64,000 nucleotides of DNA, taken from the NCBI GenBank assembly GCA_947088675.1, contig CAMUHN010000001.1:1-64000 (forward strand), given 5' to 3'. Every line of letters starts with the position of its first letter. The stretch's first letter is position 1. Made by a program: the position numbers and the translations under genes. Positions 27,092 to 36,380 of this stretch are shown here, in pieces. The notes beneath the pieces are model-generated. The model was not told the DNA's origin. It saw only the letters and a program-made list of their open reading frames with translations, and ran no database searches. The stretch comes from an uncultured Roseburia sp. (GTDB lineage: Bacteria; Bacillota; Clostridia; Lachnospirales; Lachnospiraceae).

Positions 27092-28416
27092 GACTTCTCA
27101 CCCTTTCTCTCACGAATGATAAATTTCAATGCCGTCCCACGAAAACCGAACGTCTCCCGTATCCTGTTTTCCAGATATCTTATGTAGGAAAAGTGCATTA
27201 AATTCTTATCGTTTACAAAAAGCACAAAAGTCGGCGGTTTTACTGCGGCCTGCGTAGCATAGTAAATCTTTAACCGCTTTCCCTTATCGGACGGCGGTTG
27301 CTGCATGGCAACGGCTTCCGCAATAATCTCGTTGAGCACGCCGGTCGCGACACGCATACTGTTGTTCTCAATCACAATATCAATCAGTTCGAACAGCTTT
27401 GGCAGCCTCTGTCCCGACTTTGCGGAGATAAATAAAATCTCTGCATACGGCATAAAACTTAAAATATCGCGTATGCGCTCCGTGTGGCGGTAGATTGTCT
27501 TATCGTCCTTTTCAATCGCATCCCATTTGTTGACCGCAATGATGATCCCCTTGCCGCGCTCATGCGCAATCCCTGCTATTTTCGCATCCTGTTCTGTCAC
27601 GCCTGCCGTAGCGTCAATCACAATGACACATACGTCGGCGCGCTCTACCGCAGTCACGGCGCGAATAATACTGTAGCGCTCAATTTCTTCTTTTATTTTA
27701 TTTTTACGCCGCAGACCCGCCGTATCGATAAACGTATATTCTCTTCCGTTATACTGTATCTGCGTATCGATCGCGTCCCTCGTCGTCCCGGCAATTTCTG
27801 AGACAATGACACGCTCCTCTTTCGCCAGTTTGTTGATCAGAGAGGACTTCCCGACATTCGGTTTTCCGACAATGGCCACTTTGGGGATATCGTCCTCCTC
27901 TTCCTCCTCTGTTGGCGCCGAAAAATGTTTTACAACCTCATCCAGCATATCTCCAAGCCCAAGCCTTGACGATGCCGAGATCGCAAACGGTTCGCCGATC
28001 CCAAGATTATAAAATTCATAGACATCCGGCAGAAATTTCTCAAAACTGTCCACCTTATTTACAACAAGAACGACCGGCTTTTTCGAACGGCGCAAAAGAT
28101 CAGCCACTTTGGAATCGGCATCGACAAGCCCCTGCCTGACATCCGTAAGAAACAAAATCACATCCGCCGTTGCAATCGCAATTTCCGCCTGCTCACGCAT
28201 CTGCGATAATATGATATCGCTGCTGTCCGGCTCAATGCCGCCGGTGTCAATCAGTGTAAAATTGTAATTCAACCATGAAATATCGGCGTAAATGCGATCC
28301 CTTGTGACACCCGGCGTATCCTGCACAATGGAAATCCGCTCTCCGGCCAGCGCATTAAATAATGTAGATTTTCCCACATTCGGGCGTCCCACTACGGCTA
28401 CAACTGGTTTACTCAT
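27088..28416 (-). CDS. der: Ribosome-associated GTPase Der (EngA)
   Basis: Der has two tandem GTPase domains and a KH-like C-terminal domain and acts in 50S assembly. Domain 1: GRPNVGKST (10-18), DTGGIE near 58, NKVD near 118. Domain 2: GKPNVGKSS near 185, DTAGLRRK near 232, NKWD near 297. The RATGVLNEI and KIYYATQ segments mark the KH domain. 442 residues is usual. It overlaps the DUF512 gene upstream by 8 bases and plsY downstream by 4. Confidence 0.97.
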   Translation of the reverse strand: MSKPVVAVVGRPNVGKSTLFNALAGERISIVQDTPGVTRDRIYADISWLNYNFTLIDTGGIEPDSSDIILSQMREQAEIAIATADVILFLTDVRQGLVDADSKVADLLRRSKKPVVLVVNKVDSFEKFLPDVYEFYNLGIGEPFAISASSRLGLGDMLDEVVKHFSAPTEEEEEDDIPKVAIVGKPNVGKSSLINKLAKEERVIVSEIAGTTRDAIDTQIQYNGREYTFIDTAGLRRKNKIKEEIERYSIIRAVTAVERADVCVIVIDATAGVTEQDAKIAGIAHERGKGIIIAVNKWDAIEKDDKTIYRHTERIRDILSFMPYAEILFISAKSGQRLPKLFELIDIVIENNSMRVATGVLNEIIAEAVAMQQPPSDKGKRLKIYYATQAAVKPPTFVLFVNDKNLMHFSYIRYLENRIRETFGFRGTALKFIIRERKGEKS

Positions 28417-29758
28417 ATTTTTCCTCTTCCCTTTCTATCTGAAGCATTCGATACAGCAAATCTTGTCCGCTTGATTTTACAATATCTATATCCACTTGTA
28501 AAGCAGTTTTCAAATCCGATACCGTCACATCGTCCAGCAGCACTTCCTCGCCTTTGCGCAGAAGATTGCACGGCAGCAGCAGTTTCTCTCCCAGATTTTT
28601 CCCGCTTAACTGCCCGATCAGATCCTGTCCGGTCAAAAGGCCGGATACCGTAATCCGCTCGCCGAAAAAATCATTTCGGATCGGATAAATAAGGATTGTG
28701 ACACCGGGAAAATGTTCCATACATCGCGCAGACAACTGCTTTAAAATCGGCGCTGCAAGCCTGCCCGTCGCAATTGATACCGTATGCGGCACATATGAAA
28801 GCTGTTCTTTTTGAATCTCCAAAAACGCTTCGTCAAATTCATCCAGTAAAAGACGCAGCATACCGACGCCATTCTCCAGCTGCAGATATCCGTCATAACC
28901 TGCTTCCTGCGGAAGCGGTTCCTCCGCCAGCAGATACCACTCGTCGCTTGCATGAATAAAATGAATCCCTGCGCGCTTAAGACAGATTTTCTGCCATTTA
29001 TGAATCACGGCAAGCACTTCCTTTGCATCTTCTTTCGTAAAAGGCTCCAGCGGATACAGCCCCTCTCTGTGCTTTGACAATCCGACCGGGACAACAGAAA
29101 CGCTCTGCATATGCGGCATATACCCGGTCAGATCTGAAATCGTGCGCTCCAGGTTCCGCCCGTCATTTACGCCGCGGCAGAGCACAATCTGTCCGTTCAT
29201 CTCAATCCCGGCCGAAAAAAGCCTGTCTATTTTTTTCAGCGCTTCGCCAGCGAAACGATTGTTCAGCATCATAACGCGCAGAGCCGGGTCCGTCGTGTGT
29301 ACCGAGATATTTATCGGAGCCAGCCTGTATGCGATAATACGTTCCAGATCCTGATCCGATAAATTCGTCAGTGTCACATAATTGCCCTGCAAAAAAGAAA
29401 GCCTGGAGTCATCGTCCTTAAAATACAGCGTATCCCGCATTCCTTTCGGAAGCTGATCGATAAAACAGAAAATGCATTTATTCCGGCATGATCTGTAATG
29501 ATCCATCAGGCCGTTAAAAAACTCAATTCCCAGATCCTCGTCATAATCTTTTTCGATCTCAAGTTCCCATTCCTCTCCATTCTGTTTTCGCACCAGAACA
29601 ACCAGTTCCTCGTCATGGATCAGATAGTGGTAGTCGAACACATCCGAAATCTCACTGCCATTGACTGTCAGAAGTACGTCCCCGGCCGAAAGCCCAAGTT
29701 CTTCCGCAATGCTGCCCGGTACAATGCCGTCAATTCTATGCTGTTTTTTTCCTGTCAT
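28409..29758 (-). CDS. DUF512 family PDZ/radical-SAM-like protein
   Basis: This 449-residue protein of the DUF512 family is common next to der in Clostridia. A PDZ-like domain leads ([20 protein letters not shown], residues 15-34). A cysteine cluster [26 protein letters not shown], read in parts near 92-117, resembles a radical-SAM CxxxCxxC arrangement. The C-terminal half is the DUF512 region with [12 protein letters not shown]. The reaction is unknown; an Fe-S enzyme role is inference from the cysteines. It starts the der-plsY-gpsA-dut run. Confidence 0.85.
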   Translation of the reverse strand: MTGKKQHRIDGIVPGSIAEELGLSAGDVLLTVNGSEISDVFDYHYLIHDEELVVLVRKQNGEEWELEIEKDYDEDLGIEFFNGLMDHYRSCRNKCIFCFIDQLPKGMRDTLYFKDDDSRLSFLQGNYVTLTNLSDQDLERIIAYRLAPINISVHTTDPALRVMMLNNRFAGEALKKIDRLFSAGIEMNGQIVLCRGVNDGRNLERTISDLTGYMPHMQSVSVVPVGLSKHREGLYPLEPFTKEDAKEVLAVIHKWQKICLKRAGIHFIHASDEWYLLAEEPLPQEAGYDGYLQLENGVGMLRLLLDEFDEAFLEIQKEQLSYVPHTVSIATGRLAAPILKQLSARCMEHFPGVTILIYPIRNDFFGERITVSGLLTGQDLIGQLSGKNLGEKLLLPCNLLRKGEEVLLDDVTVSDLKTALQVDIDIVKSSGQDLLYRMLQIEREEEKYE

Positions 29759-29829
29759 GCCTTGCCGCCTTTCCCTGAAATTTTATCCTATGCCACATTT
29801 TACCGTTCTTTTGCGGCCTCGTCAAATGG

Positions 29830-29861
29830 AAAAGGCAGTACGCCATCTGCGACTGCCTTTT
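29830..29861. terminator. Terminator between the helical-bundle gene and the DUF512 operon
   Basis: A 10-bp perfect stem AAAAGGCAGT/ACTGCCTTTT with a 12-base loop gives T ends in both directions. It should end the gene at 29886-30320. Confidence 0.75.
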
Positions 29862-29885
29862 CGCCTATCTTTTGTATGTTCTGTT

Positions 29886-30320
29886 TTACAGATACCCGCG
29901 GATATCTACCGCAAGCTTCTCTTCCAGATTAATCAGCCGTTTCGTAATATCTTTTGACTTTTCGTCGGCTGACTGATACTGGTTTAAAAATTTGTGAAGA
30001 GACTTTACGCCCATATTGCAGCCGTCTGTAATCAGATCTGCGATTGTCTGGTCGGATTCATGCATCACCAGCTTCATATTTGTCTTAATCCATGACATAC
30101 TCTTAGCCATCGGATTCGGATCTTTGCCCTCCTCGTGAAAGCGATCCAGAAGTTTTTGAATTTCTTCCTTTAATTTCTGATGTTTTTCCCTGCATTCTGT
30201 CAGAATCTTTGCAAGCCCGCCGCTGTGGACATATTCCGCTACATCTTCCATTGCCGACACTCCCATTTTGATTCCCGCGTCGCACTCCTGAAGCAGTCGG
30301 ACTGTATCGTGTTCTACCAT
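29886..30320 (-). CDS. Helical-bundle protein, ferritin-like/DUF2383-like
   Basis: This 144-residue, almost wholly helical protein shows alternating hydrophobic/charged helices consistent with a four-helix bundle (DTVRLLQECDAG, SAMEDVAEYV, ILTECREKHQKLKEEI, LINLEEKLAVDIRGYL). I do not recognise it with certainty; it resembles DUF2383-type ferritin-like proteins of Clostridia but shows no clear di-iron ExxH pair. I chose the second ATG (30318-30320), six bases after GAGGG, rather than the one that touches that site. It is a single gene between the FNT channel gene and a terminator. Confidence 0.6.
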   Translation of the reverse strand: MVEHDTVRLLQECDAGIKMGVSAMEDVAEYVHSGGLAKILTECREKHQKLKEEIQKLLDRFHEEGKDPNPMAKSMSWIKTNMKLVMHESDQTIADLITDGCNMGVKSLHKFLNQYQSADEKSKDITKRLINLEEKLAVDIRGYL

Positions 30321-30411
30321 TGCCATCCCTCATTTCTGCGCAAATTTACTGCATGCAACTGTTGCACTTCCATGATAGTATGCCTGTATTTTATCCGATT
30401 ATCCACAAAAA

Positions 30412-31035
30412 TTATGTATGCTTCTTTCCGCCATATCTGAAACCGAACAGTTTTGCGCCGATCCCGTTTCCGATCAGCATAACAAGCAGATATCCAAACG
30501 ACTTTGGACTGTAAATTCCCGCAAGGTTAAAATAAAACATGGATGCGATCGAATGCTCAAAACCGGCCAGCAGGAAAATCATAACCGGAGCGATGATATA
30601 GACAATATTTTTTGTTTTGTTAAAATTATCAATGGCCAGATACATCATTACGCCGCACAGGATCGACAGCAGAAAAATATTCCCGACAGAATTGTCAAGC
30701 TTTTTATTTGAGAGCGCCACACTGTCAATCGGAAGCTGCGCCGTATTACAGATCAGCGCGATCAGAAATGTTCCGGCAAAATTCCCGATGATTATAATCA
30801 GCATATCCGTCAGTTCTCTCCATTTACTGACAAAACCGATCTTTCCGGTATAAAGGTTATAGCCCTGCGTCACAATTGTCATCAAACCGAACGAAAACAA
30901 CAGCGCCCCGATTATATTATTTTCAAGCGAGAGCTTCACCGCACCGCCTATGCCGATCATAAAACCGGCATACACGGCTTTTATAAACATCTGCGCCTTA
31001 CTGTTTATACTGTCTGACATCATTTTTTCAACCAT
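30412..31035 (-). CDS. Formate/nitrite transporter family channel
   Basis: This is a six-helix FNT protein that conducts small monovalent anions such as formate, nitrite or hydrosulfide. Signatures: AGFMIGIGG, FSFGLMTIVTQGYNLYTG and the helix-5 AGFEHSIASMFYF, whose central His is the family's gating residue. At 207 residues it is shorter than typical (about 250-285), mainly through short loops and termini. The helix-4 CNxLVC-type motif is replaced by SILCGVMMYLA. ATGs at codons 1, 5 and 6 are possible: the AAGGA site touches the first and is 12 bases from the fifth. A good promoter lies just upstream. Confidence 0.85.
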   Translation of the reverse strand: MVEKMMSDSINSKAQMFIKAVYAGFMIGIGGAVKLSLENNIIGALLFSFGLMTIVTQGYNLYTGKIGFVSKWRELTDMLIIIIGNFAGTFLIALICNTAQLPIDSVALSNKKLDNSVGNIFLLSILCGVMMYLAIDNFNKTKNIVYIIAPVMIFLLAGFEHSIASMFYFNLAGIYSPKSFGYLLVMLIGNGIGAKLFGFRYGGKKHT

Positions 31036-31076
31036 TCCTTTTTGGTAAATTTTCTATAAATATCACATATTATTCA

Positions 31077-31105
31077 AATATAAACAGTAATTTGCCATTT
31101 GTCAA
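31077..31105 (-). promoter_or_regulatory. Promoter of the FNT channel gene
   Basis: On the minus strand TTGACA (31100-31105) and TATATT (31077-31082) are 17 bp apart, about 45 bp ahead of the gene. Confidence 0.75.
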
Positions 31106-31117
31106 TCCTTTTATAGC

Positions 31118-31267
31118 TGCGTTTTCCTGTTTTGTATCACAAGCGATATTTCAGTACCAAAAGGTCTTGCTGCCTCTGGCAGCACAGACATCTTGCACAA
31201 AAAGTGTCTGGAAAGCAAGCTTTCCATCACACTTTGGTACGATAAATTCACAAAACAGGAAAACGCA
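31118..31267. repeat. Cloverleaf-like inverted-repeat element
   Basis: A 150-bp element has 18-bp perfect terminal arms (31118-31135 with 31250-31267). Inside are an 8-bp second stem (GTACCAAA 31154-31161 with TTTGGTAC 31233-31240) and two hairpins: TGCTGCC/GGCAGCA (31168-31184) and TGGAAAG/CTTTCCA (31209-31226, flanked by GTGT/ACAC). It ends five bases from the natB stop. No T run follows on either strand, so it is not a plain terminator. Confidence 0.75.
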
Positions 31268-31271
31268 AATT

Positions 31272-32537
31272 TTACCCTCTGACTGCTTTTAAAATTGCTT
31301 TCAGTTTGGGCGGCGTTCCGTAGAGCAACACGCCCATACGATAAATCTTTGCCGCCGCATAACCCACTGCAACAACGGATGCCACAAGAACTGCAATCGA
31401 GATCATAACTTCATATAACGGCACTGTTCCCATTGCAATACGCGTAAACATTGCCATCGGCGATGTAAACGGAACATAGGAACAGATCAGCATCCCGATA
31501 TTGTCCACTTCCCCGGAAGTCATAGAAAACATTACAATCAGAAAACCTGCAACAAACAGCATAGTCAAAGGCATAACAGCGGTATTGATATCCTCAAGCT
31601 TTGAAACAGTAGAACCGATTGCGCCAAACAAAAACGCATAGATTAAAAATCCCAGCACAAAAAATACCAGCATATAGACCAGCAGATGTAACGGCATATT
31701 AAACACGGACGCAATCATTCCGATCCCGCTCCAGTAGGATTTATTCAGCTGATAGAAGAGCGCGGCTGATCCAAAGACAAGTATCAGCTGGATAAACCCG
31801 GCAAGACAGGAGGCAATTACCTTTCCAAACATCATGCTGACCGGTTTCGCACTGGTAATCAGCAGTTCCATTGCTCTTGAGCTCTTTTCGGTCGCAACGT
31901 TGGAAGCCACCATCTGTCCATACAGCAAAATTACCATATATAATGCAAAAATCATAATATAAGTATAAGCAAAATTTTTTGCCTGATCTTTGCCAAGGTT
32001 CTCTGTCTGATGCGTAATCTCCGCAGAAAGGATCTCCCCTGCCGCCTCCGCCGATATCCCGTTTTTCATCATGGCATCCATACGATAAAGACTGCTTAAC
32101 GCTTCATCTGCAACAGCGGTTTTGCTGTCGTACATCGACAGGTTATTGACATAATAGGTGTAAGAAGTCAGACTGTCCATGACAAACGCACACTCTACTT
32201 CTTTCGCCGCAATTTTATCTTTGATTTCATCAAGGGAACTTTCTGAAACCATAACACTGTAATTGGAAAATGCCTCTTTGAAACACTGCCCGACCAAATC
32301 CGCATTTTCAATGCCAGACAGTGACAATAAAATCACATCCTGATTGCCGGCTTCCGCCGATGCAGCCGCTCCCTGGGAAGCATCCTCCTCTTTTCCCCCA
32401 CCAAACGCCTCCGTAATACGCGGAAAAAACATCACAACCGCAATTACAAGAACAAGCGCTGCAGTTACACCGGTAAATACTTTATTTTTTATGTAGCTTT
32501 TCATTTCAAACTGAAAAATAGTACCAAATTGTTTCAT
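31272..32537 (-). CDS. ABC transporter permease (NatB/ABC-2 type)
   Basis: This is a 421-residue ABC-2 type permease of the NatB class. One TM lies near 18-36, then a large extracytoplasmic region (about 40-180), then five hydrophobic segments from about 185. The ATEKSSRAMELLITSAKP segment is typical of NatB/YhaP exporters. It follows its ATPase partner by 18 bases. The natural cargo is uncertain; NatAB was described as a sodium extruder, but many members act on other substrates. Confidence 0.85.
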   Translation of the reverse strand: MKQFGTIFQFEMKSYIKNKVFTGVTAALVLVIAVVMFFPRITEAFGGGKEEDASQGAAASAEAGNQDVILLSLSGIENADLVGQCFKEAFSNYSVMVSESSLDEIKDKIAAKEVECAFVMDSLTSYTYYVNNLSMYDSKTAVADEALSSLYRMDAMMKNGISAEAAGEILSAEITHQTENLGKDQAKNFAYTYIMIFALYMVILLYGQMVASNVATEKSSRAMELLITSAKPVSMMFGKVIASCLAGFIQLILVFGSAALFYQLNKSYWSGIGMIASVFNMPLHLLVYMLVFFVLGFLIYAFLFGAIGSTVSKLEDINTAVMPLTMLFVAGFLIVMFSMTSGEVDNIGMLICSYVPFTSPMAMFTRIAMGTVPLYEVMISIAVLVASVVAVGYAAAKIYRMGVLLYGTPPKLKAILKAVRG

Positions 32538-32555
32538 CTTTTAAGCGCTGCCTCC

Positions 32556-33446
32556 TCAATTCTGCTTTCCTGCATATTCAACAAAAATATCGTTCAGTGA
32601 CGGCTCATATACCCGTATCTCATCCATATCATAGGTTTCTGTGAGAAGTTTCATCATCTCTTTCTTTTCTTCTGCTGCTTTCATCTGGATCAGGAATTCT
32701 CCGTTTTCCTGCATCGTCCCGCAAATCCTCTGATCTTCCATAATTTTTTTCATGTCTGCAGAACGCACGGCAAGTTTATCGCGCACATAATTGTGCTTAA
32801 TTTCATTGATATCGCCGCAGAGTACAATCTGCCCGCCGTTTAAAATTGCTATGCTGTCGCAGAACTCCTCAATATAATTCATCTGGTGGCTGGAAAAAAG
32901 GACGATCTTACCTTTTGAAATCTCCTCTTTTACCACATCTTTTAACAGCATGGCATTGACGGGATCAAGCCCTGAAAACGGTTCGTCGAGAATAATAATC
33001 TGCGGATCATGCGCAATTGCAGTCACAAGCTGTATCTTTTGCTGATTTCCCTTTGAGAGCGTGTCAAGCCGTTTATTTCTGTGCTCCGTCATCTTTAAGC
33101 GCTCAAGCCAATAATCAATGGACTCTACCGCATCCTGGCGTTTCATGCCGTTTAACTGTGCAAAATACAACAGCTGGTCAATAATTTTTTTCTTTGGATA
33201 CAGCCCGCGCTCCTCCGGCAGATAGCCCAGTTTTACGTTCTGATAATCAATCGGCTTTCCATTCAGAAAAATTTCTCCCTGATCCTGCGCAAATACATTC
33301 ATAATGATACGTATTGATGTTGTCTTGCCCGCGCCGTTTCTTCCCAGCAGACCGAACGCTTTTCCCGATGACGCTGTAAAAGATACTCCCTTTAATACTT
33401 CTTTCTCGCCGAAATTTTTACATATGTTTCTAATTTCAAGTTCCAT
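32556..33446 (-). CDS. ABC transporter ATP-binding protein (NatA type)
   Basis: This is a 296-residue single ATPase. Walker A GRNGAGKTT is near 37-45, signature LSKGNQQKIQ near 132, Walker B IIILDEPFSGLDP near 150, and the H-loop SSHQMNYIEE near 187. A C-terminal DUF4162-like region follows, as in NatA. The ATG at 33444-33446 has GGAGGAAAGA directly upstream; an in-frame TTG four codons earlier lies within that site and is rejected. It is downstream of the Rrf2 regulator and cooperates with the permease that follows. Confidence 0.92.
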   Translation of the reverse strand: MELEIRNICKNFGEKEVLKGVSFTASSGKAFGLLGRNGAGKTTSIRIIMNVFAQDQGEIFLNGKPIDYQNVKLGYLPEERGLYPKKKIIDQLLYFAQLNGMKRQDAVESIDYWLERLKMTEHRNKRLDTLSKGNQQKIQLVTAIAHDPQIIILDEPFSGLDPVNAMLLKDVVKEEISKGKIVLFSSHQMNYIEEFCDSIAILNGGQIVLCGDINEIKHNYVRDKLAVRSADMKKIMEDQRICGTMQENGEFLIQMKAAEEKKEMMKLLTETYDMDEIRVYEPSLNDIFVEYAGKQN

Positions 33447-33467
33447 TCTTTCCTCCAACGATTTTTT

Positions 33468-33884
33468 CTATTTTTCACAATTCCATGAAATTAAATCTGC
33501 AATTGTAACCGAATCTACAACATCACGTATCGCCTGATCTACTTTCTCCCAGAGCAGTATTGTCTCGCAGTGTCCCTGTTTCGGACAGGGATTTTCCCCG
33601 TTTGCCAGACATTCAACCGGGGAAAGCGTTCCTTCCGTCAGACGCAGGATATCGCCGATCACATATTCCCCGTTCGGCCTTGTCAGACGATACCCGCCGC
33701 GATGGCCTCTTACGCTTGCAACATAACCGGCTTTATTTAATACCGAAATAATCTGCTCCGTATACTTGACGGAAATCCCGCTTTTTGCAGCAATCTCCTT
33801 AACGGAAACCGGCGCTTCCCCTGTGTCCACAGCCAGATTATAAAGTATGTGGATCGCATACCGCCCTTTTGCCGTTATTTTCAC
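33468..33884 (-). CDS. Rrf2-family regulator with IscR-like cysteines
   Basis: This 138-residue winged-helix regulator begins MKITAKGRYAIHIL. The recognition helix region is near 27-65 (SVKEIAAKSGISVKYTEQI). Three cysteines at 92, 100 and 106 match the Fe-S ligand positions of IscR (92, 98, 104) apart from spacing, so it probably senses Fe-S cluster status. It starts with GTG, overlapping the iscU stop by one base. Its place behind iscS-iscU and the palindrome at 35574-35603 suggest autoregulation of the whole unit. Confidence 0.88.
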   Translation of the reverse strand: MKITAKGRYAIHILYNLAVDTGEAPVSVKEIAAKSGISVKYTEQIISVLNKAGYVASVRGHRGGYRLTRPNGEYVIGDILRLTEGTLSPVECLANGENPCPKQGHCETILLWEKVDQAIRDVVDSVTIADLISWNCEK

Positions 33885-34321
33885 TAATACTCTTCCTCTT
33901 CTTCCTCTTCGCCGATATCAGACTTTGGCTTTGCAAGTCCTTCGATTTTGATTCCGTTTTTCTCGGCATAATCCCAGAGCGCAGCATGGATCGCCTCCTC
34001 CGCCAGAAGCGAACAGTGCACTTTCACGGGGGGAAGTCCGTCCAGCGCCTCCATAACCGCCTGATTTGTAATCTTAAGCGCCTCATTTACCGTTTTGCCC
34101 TTTACCAGTTCGGTTGCCATACTGCTTGTCGCTACCGCCGCGCCACAGCCAAACGTCTTAAATTTGCAGTCGCGAATCACCTGATGATCGTCAATATCCA
34201 GATACATACGCATAATATCGCCGCATTTTGCGTTGCCGACCGTGCCGACACCGCTCGCCTCTTCAATCTCTCCGACATTTCTCGGATTCTGAAAATGATC
34301 CATTACTTTTTCACTGTACAT
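33884..34321 (-). CDS. iscU: Fe-S cluster scaffold protein (NifU/IscU N-terminal type)
   Basis: This is a 145-residue scaffold on which Fe-S clusters are assembled from IscS-delivered sulfur. Cluster ligands are Cys33 (with Asp35), Cys59 and Cys103. MYSEKVMDHFQNPRNVGE is the usual N-terminus. The ATG at 34319-34321 has GGAGG six bases upstream; a longer open frame back into iscS is not coding. The C-terminus ends in a run of Glu (EEEEEEY), which is unusual. It follows iscS by 13 bases. Confidence 0.93.
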   Translation of the reverse strand: MYSEKVMDHFQNPRNVGEIEEASGVGTVGNAKCGDIMRMYLDIDDHQVIRDCKFKTFGCGAAVATSSMATELVKGKTVNEALKITNQAVMEALDGLPPVKVHCSLLAEEAIHAALWDYAEKNGIKIEGLAKPKSDIGEEEEEEEY

Positions 34322-34334
34322 AAAACTCCTCCAT

Positions 34335-35519
34335 CTATTTGTTATTTTTGATAAAATCTTCATACAGGGGGGACATACTGCGAAGTTTTTCCACAATTTC
34401 CTTTAAACTGTCCACTACAAAATCAGCTTCCTCCAGCGTTGTCTGATCGCTTACAGTAAGGCGGAGCGAACCATGCGCAATCTCATGAGGAAGCCCGATC
34501 GCGAGCAGCACATGAGAGGGGTCAAGTGAACCGGAAGTGCAGGCGGAACCGCTGGAAGCACAGATTCCTTTGCCATCCAGCATAATCAGCATGGATTCGC
34601 CCTCGATAAAGCGAAAACTGAAATTTACATTGTTCGCGAGCCTCTTTTCCCTGTCCCCGTTTAATCTTGCATAGGGAATCTCTTTTTCGATACGCGCAAT
34701 CAAATGATCGCGAATCTTCTTTTCTTTTTCCGTAATTTCTTTCTGCTCCGAAACCGCAAGCTCCGCGGCCTTTGCCATCCCTATAATGCCCGTCACGTTT
34801 TCGGTACCGGCTCTTCTGCGCCGCTCCTGCGCCCCGCCGTGTATCAGTGAACGGATCTTTACGCCTTTTCTGATATATAAAAATCCAATGCCTTTCGGGC
34901 CGCCGATTTTATGGCCGCTGGCGCTTAGCATATCAATATGCATCGCTTCTACATCAATATTTTCTTTTGTATAGGCCTGTACCGCATCCGTGTGAAATAA
35001 AACGCCATGGTTTTTTGCAATTGCCCCGATTTCTGCAATCGGTTCCACCGTACCAATCTCATTGTTTGCAAACATCACGCTGATTAAAATCGTATCCGGG
35101 CGGATAGACGCTTCCAGCTGTTTTAAGTCTACAAGTCCGTTCTCGTCCACATCAAGATAAGTGACTTCAAAACCATGTTTTTCCAGATACTCACAGGTAT
35201 GCAGCACAGCGTGATGTTCAATCTTTGATGTAATGATATGTTTTCCTTTTTCGGCATACGCCTCCGCAGCCGCCTTAATCGCCCAGTTGTCTGATTCGGA
35301 ACCGCCAGCCGTAAAATAAATATTTTCAGCCGTTGTATGGATGGTCTCTGCAATCTTCTCTCTCGCTGTAGTAATGGCATTTTTATTCTCAGCGGAAATA
35401 CGGTAGATACTGGATGGATTGCCGAATTTTTCTGTAAAATAAGGTAACATTGCCGCAAGCGCTTCCGGTCTGACCGGAGTCGTTGCTGCATTATCCATAT
35501 AAATTATTTTATCTGCCAT
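34335..35519 (-). CDS. iscS: Cysteine desulfurase (NifS/IscS)
   Basis: This PLP enzyme takes sulfur from cysteine for Fe-S assembly. It has MDNAATTPVRPEAL at the start, HTDAVQ near 177, the PLP lysine in SGHKIGGPKG near 203-212, and the active-site cysteine in SSGSACTSG near 325. 394 residues. It opens the iscS-iscU-rrf2-natA-natB unit behind a strong promoter whose start point is covered by a palindrome. Confidence 0.95.
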   Translation of the reverse strand: MADKIIYMDNAATTPVRPEALAAMLPYFTEKFGNPSSIYRISAENKNAITTAREKIAETIHTTAENIYFTAGGSESDNWAIKAAAEAYAEKGKHIITSKIEHHAVLHTCEYLEKHGFEVTYLDVDENGLVDLKQLEASIRPDTILISVMFANNEIGTVEPIAEIGAIAKNHGVLFHTDAVQAYTKENIDVEAMHIDMLSASGHKIGGPKGIGFLYIRKGVKIRSLIHGGAQERRRRAGTENVTGIIGMAKAAELAVSEQKEITEKEKKIRDHLIARIEKEIPYARLNGDREKRLANNVNFSFRFIEGESMLIMLDGKGICASSGSACTSGSLDPSHVLLAIGLPHEIAHGSLRLTVSDQTTLEEADFVVDSLKEIVEKLRSMSPLYEDFIKNNK

Positions 35520-35573
35520 AATTTTTCACCTTTCCTGACTCCTGCAAAAAGCCTGTGCAGAATCATATCTTTT

Positions 35574-35603
35574 AATTCATACCATACTTGTATGATATGA
35601 ATT
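35574..35603. promoter_or_regulatory. Likely Rrf2 operator over the iscS transcription start
   Basis: A 30-bp palindrome has 14-bp arms (35574-35587 with 35590-35603) agreeing at 13 of 14 positions around a TT centre. It abuts the -10 box, so a bound dimer would block initiation. The Rrf2 protein of the same operon is the best candidate binder; that link is inference. Confidence 0.65.
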
Positions 35604-35632
35604 ATGATAATCCTGTTTGGACGGTTTGTCAA
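35604..35632 (-). promoter_or_regulatory. Promoter of iscS-iscU-rrf2-natAB
   Basis: On the minus strand TTGACA (35627-35632) and TATCAT (35604-35609) are 17 bp apart. Confidence 0.8.
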
Positions 35633-35642
35633 TAGTGTATAC

Positions 35643-35686
35643 AAAAAAAGCCATAACAGAATGCTCTGTTTCCCGATTCTGTTATG
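35643..35686 (-). terminator. Terminator of the response-regulator operon
   Basis: An 11-bp perfect stem (35652-35662 with 35676-35686) is followed, on the minus strand, by seven T at 35643-35649. It lies just after the stop of the gene at 35697-36380. Confidence 0.9.
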
Positions 35687-35696
35687 ACTTTCTGTT

Positions 35697-36380
35697 TTAT
35701 TCATTTACGTCAAATTTGTAACCCATCCCCCAGATCGTATGGATATATTCCCCTTTTGAACCGATTTTGGCACGCAGTTTTTTTACATGCGTGTCAATTG
35801 TTCTCGCATCTCCAAAGTAATCATAATTCCACACATGATTTAAAATCTTTTCTCGCGAAAGGGCAATGCCCTCGTTTTCAAGAAAATAAGACAATAATTC
35901 AAACTCTTTAAAACTCAGATCAATGCGCTCGCCGTCGACGCTTACCATATGCGCCGTTTTATCAACCACAATACCTCCTTTACAGAGCAGCTCCTCCTCG
36001 CCCGGCTTTTTCCCGCTTCTGCGCAGAATCGCTCCGACTCTTGCAACCAGTATCTTCGGCGAAAACGGTTTTGAGATATACTCGTCCACCCCAAGCTCGA
36101 ATCCGTTCAGTTCGTCGCTCTCATCCCCTTTGGCCGTGAGCATAATTATCGGCGCCCTGGAATTTTCCCGAATCTCCCGGCATACTTCCCATCCGTTCAT
36201 TTTGGGCATCATCACATCCAGGATCAATAATGCGATACTTTTTTCGCGATAAAAAATATCAAGCGCTTCTTCCCCGTCGCCTGCCTCCAGCACCTCGTAA
36301 CCTTCCCGCTGCAAAAAGTCTTTCACCAGCTTTCGCATTCTGGCCTCGTCATCCACTACCAAAATCTTAATCTTGTCCAA
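35697..36380 (-). CDS. OmpR-family response regulator
   Basis: This 227-residue regulator has a receiver (DD 10-11, phosphoacceptor Asp55 in LILDVMMP, MLTAKGDE near 104) and a winged-helix DNA-binding domain (LSFKEFELLSYFLENEG; HVWNYDYFGDARTIDTHVKKLR, near 160-212). It starts with TTG inside the end of the upstream gene, GGGAGAAG about 6 bases before. No histidine kinase is adjacent; its operon partners are a membrane protein and a TPR-GGDEF protein, so the phosphate donor is not evident. Confidence 0.92.
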   Translation of the reverse strand: MDKIKILVVDDEARMRKLVKDFLQREGYEVLEAGDGEEALDIFYREKSIALLILDVMMPKMNGWEVCREIRENSRAPIIMLTAKGDESDELNGFELGVDEYISKPFSPKILVARVGAILRRSGKKPGEEELLCKGGIVVDKTAHMVSVDGERIDLSFKEFELLSYFLENEGIALSREKILNHVWNYDYFGDARTIDTHVKKLRAKIGSKGEYIHTIWGMGYKFDVNE

